A DNA stretch of 64,000 bases from Chalara sp. BL73 (taxonomy: Eukaryota > Ascomycota > Leotiomycetes > Helotiales), in the NCBI GenBank assembly GCA_918026815.1, contig CAKJVC010000069.1:248001-312000 (forward strand). Reading direction: 5' to 3'. Made by a program: the position numbers and the translations under genes. Below, one piece after another: positions 58,089 to 64,000 of this stretch. Numbering within the stretch: the stretch's first letter is position 1; every line of letters starts with the position of its first letter. A model generated the notes under the pieces. The model was given only the letters and a program-made list of their open reading frames with translations. It was not told the DNA's origin and ran no database searches.

Positions 58089-59009
58089 ATGGAAACTGCC
58101 GAAGAGGAGGTTCATGAGGACTCGTTGGCCTTGAGCAAAGCTCCAATAAGCTTCAATGGCAGATTGAACATCGCTGAGTATTCCTTCTCTCCTAAGCTGG
58201 AAATCAAAGACGAGCCACTATCACGACAGCGACTTACAAGATCCACATCTGCAATGCCACCTACACGTACCTCCAGTTCCAGCTCAACTTCAACGCTTGA
58301 TCGAAAACGCAAAGTTACGTCGTTGACAGCCACTCCATATTCGAGGAAAAAATCGAAGTCACCCGCTGGATATGCCCCTCCCTCGAAGTATGCCCATCTA
58401 CCTGAGCTTCCAGATGTTTTGGAGCCAAATTTGATATGTGTATTCATCGGCCTGAACCCTGGGATTACAACTGCTTCGTCTGGCCATGCCTATGCTCACC
58501 CTTCGAACCTCTTCTGGAGACTGTTACACAGCAGCGGCTGTACAACGAGGCGGTGTAGTCCTCAGGAAGATGGTGAACTACCCAAATTATTCGAGTTAGG
58601 AAATACAAATATAGTAGCAAGACCGACCCGAAACGGTGCAGAGTTGAGCAATACGGAATTGGATGAGAGTGTCGAAGTTCTTGAGGAAAAGATCAGAGTG
58701 TATAGGCCCGAAGCTGTTTGTATTGTTGGAAAGAGTATATGGGAGAGTATTTGGAGAGTTAGACATGGGAAGAAGATCAAAAAGGAGGAGTTCAGATATG
58801 GATGGCAGGATGACGGAGAGAGGATGGGTTCTGTGGAGGAGGAAAACCCGTGGGAAGGAGCAAGGGTTTTTGTGGCCACGACTACGAGTGGACTTGCTGC
58901 CTCACTGAGCCTGGCTGAAAAAGAGAGAATATGGAGAGAGCTGGGTTCTTGGGTAGAGGAAATACGGAAAGCAAGAAGTGAGGGCCAGGTGAAATCCAGC
59001 CCAGAATAA
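58089..59009 (+). CDS. G/T(U)-mismatch DNA glycosylase, TDG/Mug family
   Basis: Predicted nuclear base-excision repair enzyme that removes uracil or thymine from mismatches with guanine (fission yeast Thp1 type). Intronless, 306 residues, starting at the ATG at 58089. Residues 1-110 are disordered and Ser/Thr-rich with two basic clusters (DRKRK, SRKKSK) that look like nuclear localisation signals. A KDEPL-like stretch with lysine may be modified. The catalytic domain starts LICVFIGLNPGITTASSGH; its GLNPG motif holds the family's catalytic asparagine. AYAHPSNLFWRLLHSSG follows, then VARPTRNGAEL and RPEAVCIVGKSIWE. The second active-site motif is FVATTTSGLAAS. Length and order fit fungal TDG proteins. 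Whether it acts mainly on U or T cannot be said. Confidence 0.93.
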   Translation: METAEEEVHEDSLALSKAPISFNGRLNIAEYSFSPKLEIKDEPLSRQRLTRSTSAMPPTRTSSSSSTSTLDRKRKVTSLTATPYSRKKSKSPAGYAPPSKYAHLPELPDVLEPNLICVFIGLNPGITTASSGHAYAHPSNLFWRLLHSSGCTTRRCSPQEDGELPKLFELGNTNIVARPTRNGAELSNTELDESVEVLEEKIRVYRPEAVCIVGKSIWESIWRVRHGKKIKKEEFRYGWQDDGERMGSVEEENPWEGARVFVATTTSGLAASLSLAEKERIWRELGSWVEEIRKARSEGQVKSSPE

Positions 59010-62000
59010 TATGGATGGTTTAGCACCATTTGCCACATTCAGAATCATGAGAAGAGATGATCTGCTCATGAGATAGTGTTCGAATGTGTCCCTTGTGAAA
59101 ATGCACAATGTGCCTTTATCTGCAACGCATCGGTCAGAAGCAAAGCGGTGTGCAAAAAATCTTCTCCTCAAGTATGTAGATCCATGTCTTGCATATCAAC
59201 CGCGCCGTGCTTCCATGTTACGATGACTAAAGCTTCAAGAATGACTATTAATTTACGAATTTCCGGGCAACCTTTGGGCCATGTTGAGGACGCACTGTCC
59301 CACGCAAGTTCCCTCCTCTAGACGTGCCTGAAGTAGGCGAAACTCTTCCAAGCCTACCGTTCCGAAGAGGCGCTTATTCCAACTAATTAACCATGCTTTG
59401 AAGCCCGAGATCTTTTGGAGCGTTTGGTTTGCATAAGATATATATGCCACATTATATGTTGCTGAAATCTATATCGTCCGTTTTTCGGGGTTTCAAGTAT
59501 AACATGAACTATAAGACATCGTTCGCCTGCTTAATGTAAGGGTGTGTGGCAAGGTGGTGAGGTTGAAAGTTGGAAGTAGATGATTGATCTTATAACTACC
59601 TGAACACATAACGATAAGGGATTTATCCAATAGAGTGTTCCAACCTTTGGATATGTCAAGGGATATAGTGAGCATGGTATTACTGGATATTTAAGTTCTT
59701 AACATTTGTAGGCTTGACGGCTATCCAATTCTCATACATGATTGACAACGGCAAATGTCTGTACAACAAATTCTGGCATACTACGCCGTTAGACCAATTC
59801 TGTGCATATGGTTGCACTATGGCTACAATAAATCAGATGTACAATTTATGTTCTCTCATGGATGCCTTCATTGCAGTGCTGATAGCTGCCACTGCTAAAG
59901 GTTGTCCTTCTGAGGGAGATATCATAAGATGGAATCCCGCTGCAGCTTGATATCCCGCCTCTGTAGAAGAATTTCCTCAAACATCTCGGGGAGTTGATAC
60001 GTGGCGGGAGAGAAGCTGAATAGCCTGGCTCTCACGTCAAGCTGGCCTGCAATGATCACGAGAGGATGACCGAACGGAGAATATGCCATTCATAAAGCAC
60101 AGGAGCCGAAAATACTAAAACGTACTTCCTTTGGCCTCAGAAAGCAGAGCTATATCTTTACTTGCAAGAACCTTTCGAGCTTAAGAGTGCCGGTTCATCA
60201 CACAGCCATTGGTGGAGAGGGAAAATATTCCGCGGTTTGGCTCCACTCCTATGCACGCACATGTATTTGAACCCAAGAACCCTCTAAGCTTTAGGAATCT
60301 TCAGCAAAGGCTCATCTAAGGAAACACCAATCGGCAATAGAGGTAAGTATTATCTCGGCGGTAATAGCTGGCTGTATGTTGACTTCGTGCTCAAATAGGA
60401 GCTTGTATTGAAGCATGGTTTCGAACTTGGTGAGGATTGATATAGATGAGACGCTCCTTTAGAACCTGAAGAAACGAGACGGGTTAATTAATTTTGAGGA
60501 CGGATTTGGATAATCGCGACAGATGGTGATTGCATACCTGTGGTTCATATTTGGCTCATAATCGCAGTGATAGTTCCCCGGGTAATGATCCTTGGACCAG
60601 AAAGAACATGATGGGGGTGGTATGCAACACACTCAATAGAGTGGTCAGGGGAGCCTGGTAATACGTATCATTGTCAATTCTTGTTAAAACTCAGAATTGT
60701 GGACATGATCAACCGCCGGGCTTTCCCAGCTCAACCAAATGAGGTGCCTAGTATGTTCTTGACTGTGCATAACTACTCAAGCACAGATATCGACGCAACA
60801 AGGAGACGCTGACATAAGGTTGACTTCAAAGGCAGTATAGACTCTGGTATAGCCAGGCCAAGTCTTGAAAGTATTCAGTTTGCCGTCTCTCTGTCCGTCT
60901 TCTCCTTTGGGTCGGACTTGGGTCCTTAGCATTGCGCAACGTTTTTTCTTCTCGTACACTACGGTGTATCCAGTGCAATAAAGCCTGAGATTGACACCTG
61001 CTGATAAACTGAGAAAGATGCAAGGAGAATTGAAAGGCTGGGGTGCGCCTAGATGTAGCCAATTTTCGGCAATTGTGCTCCGCTGTGCCTTGAAGCGCAC
61101 AGAATACATATGACATGGATCATGACCATACCGTACACAGCCCTGGACTTCCATTGTATGGGCGTTTTTGATAGTTGTGATACGTGGCAAGAAAAAGCAA
61201 ATCAGATTGTCTGTGTGGCAGTATAGTACGTAAAGACAAGAACCATGGTGTGTGAAAGTGGTTGCATGCTTGCAAACGCTATGCCAATGCATCGAAGTTA
61301 GCTCGAAAGGGAGTGTAGCCCCATGCAAGACTCATGCCGGTGGGAAAGATAGTGTTGACAGGGACAGCAAGTAGGATTGGGCAATCGAGCTGGCTGGCTG
61401 AAGATGGACCCGGCAATCTGGTTCACCATCCGGAAACGGTCACCACTAGTGCAAATAGCCGATCTATGCACTCCTTGGCCCGATTGGTTTTGCGATTCAT
61501 GGCTGCAAAATATGAGGGCGGTAGTCAGGTACAACTGAAGATGTTAATATGTATGGTCCCGTATAATTTAAACACATCTTTTCCAGGATATTTGACATTG
61601 TAATTCGAAGTGTGTGGCCGTCGGCGCAAGTGGCCTATCATCTCGCTACATTGCCAAAGCTGTCCTGTAACCTGCTTCCTTAGTGGATTTGTAGAAAGAA
61701 AGGCTGGAGCTTTCAAGCCATGCATCATATTACATGACTGATGGTGTGCGCTTTGAGAGATCAGTGATTCTACTTACCCAAAAAGGTCAACTCAAAACCA
61801 GCCAAGAGTCAGAAAGAGTGAAATACATCACTCTGTGACTGCACAGGAGGGATTAGATGTACGCCCATAGCTCGTGCTCGCACCCCGTTGCAGAAATTTG
61901 AGAGAAGATGGCCGTACACAGAATCTTGACGGCTTTAAGGTGTTGATCAGCACGGCTTTACGGCCCGAACACAAAGCTTTAGTGTATTGAAGCCAGAAAC

Positions 62001-64000
62001 CATATGTGTGAACACCAAAAAGCCTTCGGCCTTTATAACAATTTCGAAGAAGCATACTGCTTAATAATGGAGTATTCACATAATGCCGACGCATGAGATA
62101 CGCTAGGAGTGTTTCACTGCTTCGAAACAACAGGCAATAAGGCGATTTTCCGGCTAATAGAACACTGTTTGTTCCCAGTTCATGTATAGCTTTTTAGTCT
62201 GTAATTGAGTTCAGATGACTCCTTAATGGCCTGATGCGAGTGAACCGAGCTGTCGTATCCGGAAACCGGTCTCTGAGTGCTCCATTGATTAAATGGAGGT
62301 GTAAAATTGTCAAACTGTTCAGATAGGCCTAGTCTACAATCGCTGTCTACATCATATCCCCTTCAATGAGCTGTATATCTGCTACCTACAGTGCTAATTC
62401 CTGGAACTGTTCAATTCAACCTCTAAATTAATGATCATGGAAACCCTTTGACTTTCGACTGCGGCACTTCGCCAGCGTAGTGTCACAAAATTGGAGGGTA
62501 CCTTAGCTTTCTGCAAAATGCCATGCGAGTCATGGGTTTAAACTCCCAGCGACGGCAACACGGAAGGATGAAGGAGGGCCTGTGCAAATGGAAGGCAGTG
62601 TATTTAGGTCCTCTAAAAAAATGTTCCTGAGACTTTCTTAGGATCAAATCCCAGAATGCTTGTCGGCTGGATTGCTTGGCTTGCAAGGGCTTCGAAGATG
62701 CTGGGTTCTGGGAAGCATCTCTGTTTGGCCATTGACTCGCTGGGTCACATCGTGTCCATTATGCCAGCACAAGCTCAATCACTTGACTAATTCTTTCCAG
62801 GGCATAAACGAGCCTGCAAGAGCGTGCCTAGATCCACTGGCGGTCAGAATTGATAAACAAGGAGTGGCCCTCGGATGGGTAAGAGAAATTTCCCTTATAC
62901 GGTAAAGATTTGTAGTAGCCATTTTCGAAATTAGAGCTGAATCACAGAAAGCGGCCTCTACAACCAGATGTCAGAATTTTTGGATATTGGAAGTAAGATT
63001 TTGTAAGCCAAAGTAAAGGAAAATTGGATCAACCTCTCTTGAAACCAAATTTTCTTAGATTCTCGTAGAGTTGACCTATGAAAGTTCAGATGCGGCCAAC
63101 CCTTGGTGGAAATTTTCGACCCTGTTCTGCTTGGCACGTGACATATATCAACATTACTTGTATGTAACCCACGCACCACAAACAATGCTTCACTTGATGA
63201 AAATATTTGATGAATTAAAAACCAAATAATTGCTAGAGGAGACAGTCACTTGACCAGGAGTATTTATACACTACTGCTTCTCCTACGCTCGGACCTAATG
63301 CAGTACAACAAGAAGCACAGCATGAGTTAACCATCATCTGATTAATACACACGGTTCGAGATCCAGGAAACCGGTCTTCGGGAACTGGATGTTTCACTCC
63401 CGCGCCATGTATGATGTTGTACCTGCAATGTAGAATGGCAATTCTACAAGGGAACGGAGCACAAAATTTCTGGTATAGAGCCGAATGCTACATAAAGTTG
63501 CACTACGGCCCATAATTTGTTCCTTCACGGGAAAATAATGTGTCCCTTGTGACATATCCTAAAACAGAAATCACATGGAGCTGATCTTTCGGACAGAATT
63601 GTGATCTAGAAGCTCTCGGTACTAAGATCAGGTAGAGTAATTTGACGGATGCTTTCCCTAAGATATAATGACTGGCATTGACAGTACCATATTTCAATTT
63701 AATACTTTTGATGATACCGGTTGTGGGTTCGAGGAAGCTTCAGCGGGTTCAATGCACGCAATAGAGAAGTGCAGATTCAACAAATATAACTCGTCAGTAT
63801 TTTGATAAAGCGATGTTGCCCTAGGACAATGGGGATCGCCACTATGCTAGGTGTTGACTACACTTGTAGTCATGTCTGATGATCCTTGCCTCAGTAAGAC
63901 ACAATATTGACATTCATTGTGAGTCGATTCAGATATGACGAAAATGTTAGAACTTCCGCGACACACTCTGATAGTTATTAGGGTATAATTGGCTTCGATC
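59010..64000. other. gene-poor right end, no supported gene
   Basis: Five kilobases in which I see no recognisable coding region, tRNA or intact mobile element. The longest frame (minus, 60777-61328) has an unlikely residue mix and no domain. ORFs at 59714-59950, 61828-62130 and 62660-62905 start at non-ATG codons or lack support. It could hold regulatory DNA, non-coding transcripts or decayed repeats. Confidence 0.5.

Noticed and set aside
60777..61328. 183-codon minus-strand ORF
   Set aside because: His/Cys/Tyr-rich mixture without domain, conserved motif or splice context; it looks like chance open frame.
62510..62550. T-arm-like string around GGGTTTAAACTCCC
   Set aside because: No D-arm or acceptor stem that pairs on either strand; a chance inverted repeat.

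Overview
The window is nuclear DNA of a filamentous ascomycete (Pezizomycotina). Nearly every gene is broken by short GT-AG introns of about 47-130 bases, often with a TACTAAC or CTGAC-like branch site. The gene set is fungal: NoxA NADPH oxidase, class I myosin, an alpha-glucoside-type sugar porter, a GH131 enzyme, a CPD photolyase and GPI-type surface proteins. A Leotiomycete is my best guess, but only by feel for the protein sequences. Exon borders were assigned by hand from splice signals, reading phase and family conservation. Most models close in frame; borders around 35690-35735 may be off by one base.

Layout. 1-6400 is gene-poor and carries two related genes for single-pass membrane microproteins (1668-1992 and 4055-4375) among degenerate repeats. 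6413-7676 is a GC-richer ORF whose first exon does not join cleanly. 8254-18550 holds an IQ-motif (IQM-like) protein, a CDP-alcohol phosphotransferase, a GPI-type secreted protein, a Ypt35-like PX protein and a DsbA-like thioredoxin-fold protein. 20026-22247 is an eight-exon sugar transporter. 23861-26036 is a CPD photolyase. 27457-29868 (SLX4) and 30202-30604 (RPS21) are divergently transcribed. 32062-36082 is class I myosin. 36083-38744 is decayed DNA with a broken short-chain dehydrogenase. 38745-39688 is GH131, then comes an intron-containing tRNA-Leu(AAG), then UAP1 (40966-42686). 43722-44876 is a Ser/Gly-rich secreted protein, 45914-47256 is DSK2, 48414-49469 is a quinone oxidoreductase-like MDR protein and 52599-54445 is NoxA. 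58089-59009 is a TDG/Mug-type DNA glycosylase. 59010-64000 has no gene I can support.

Function. The genes are mostly unrelated housekeeping and lifestyle genes, not one pathway. Loose themes are DNA repair (photolyase, SLX4, TDG), the cell surface and chitin precursor supply (UAP1, myosin-I, GPI-type proteins), carbon acquisition (sugar porter, GH131) and redox signalling (NoxA, MDR reductase). I found no secondary-metabolite cluster, no intact transposon, no rRNA and no CRISPR. The best candidate for something undescribed is the pair of membrane microproteins near the left end.
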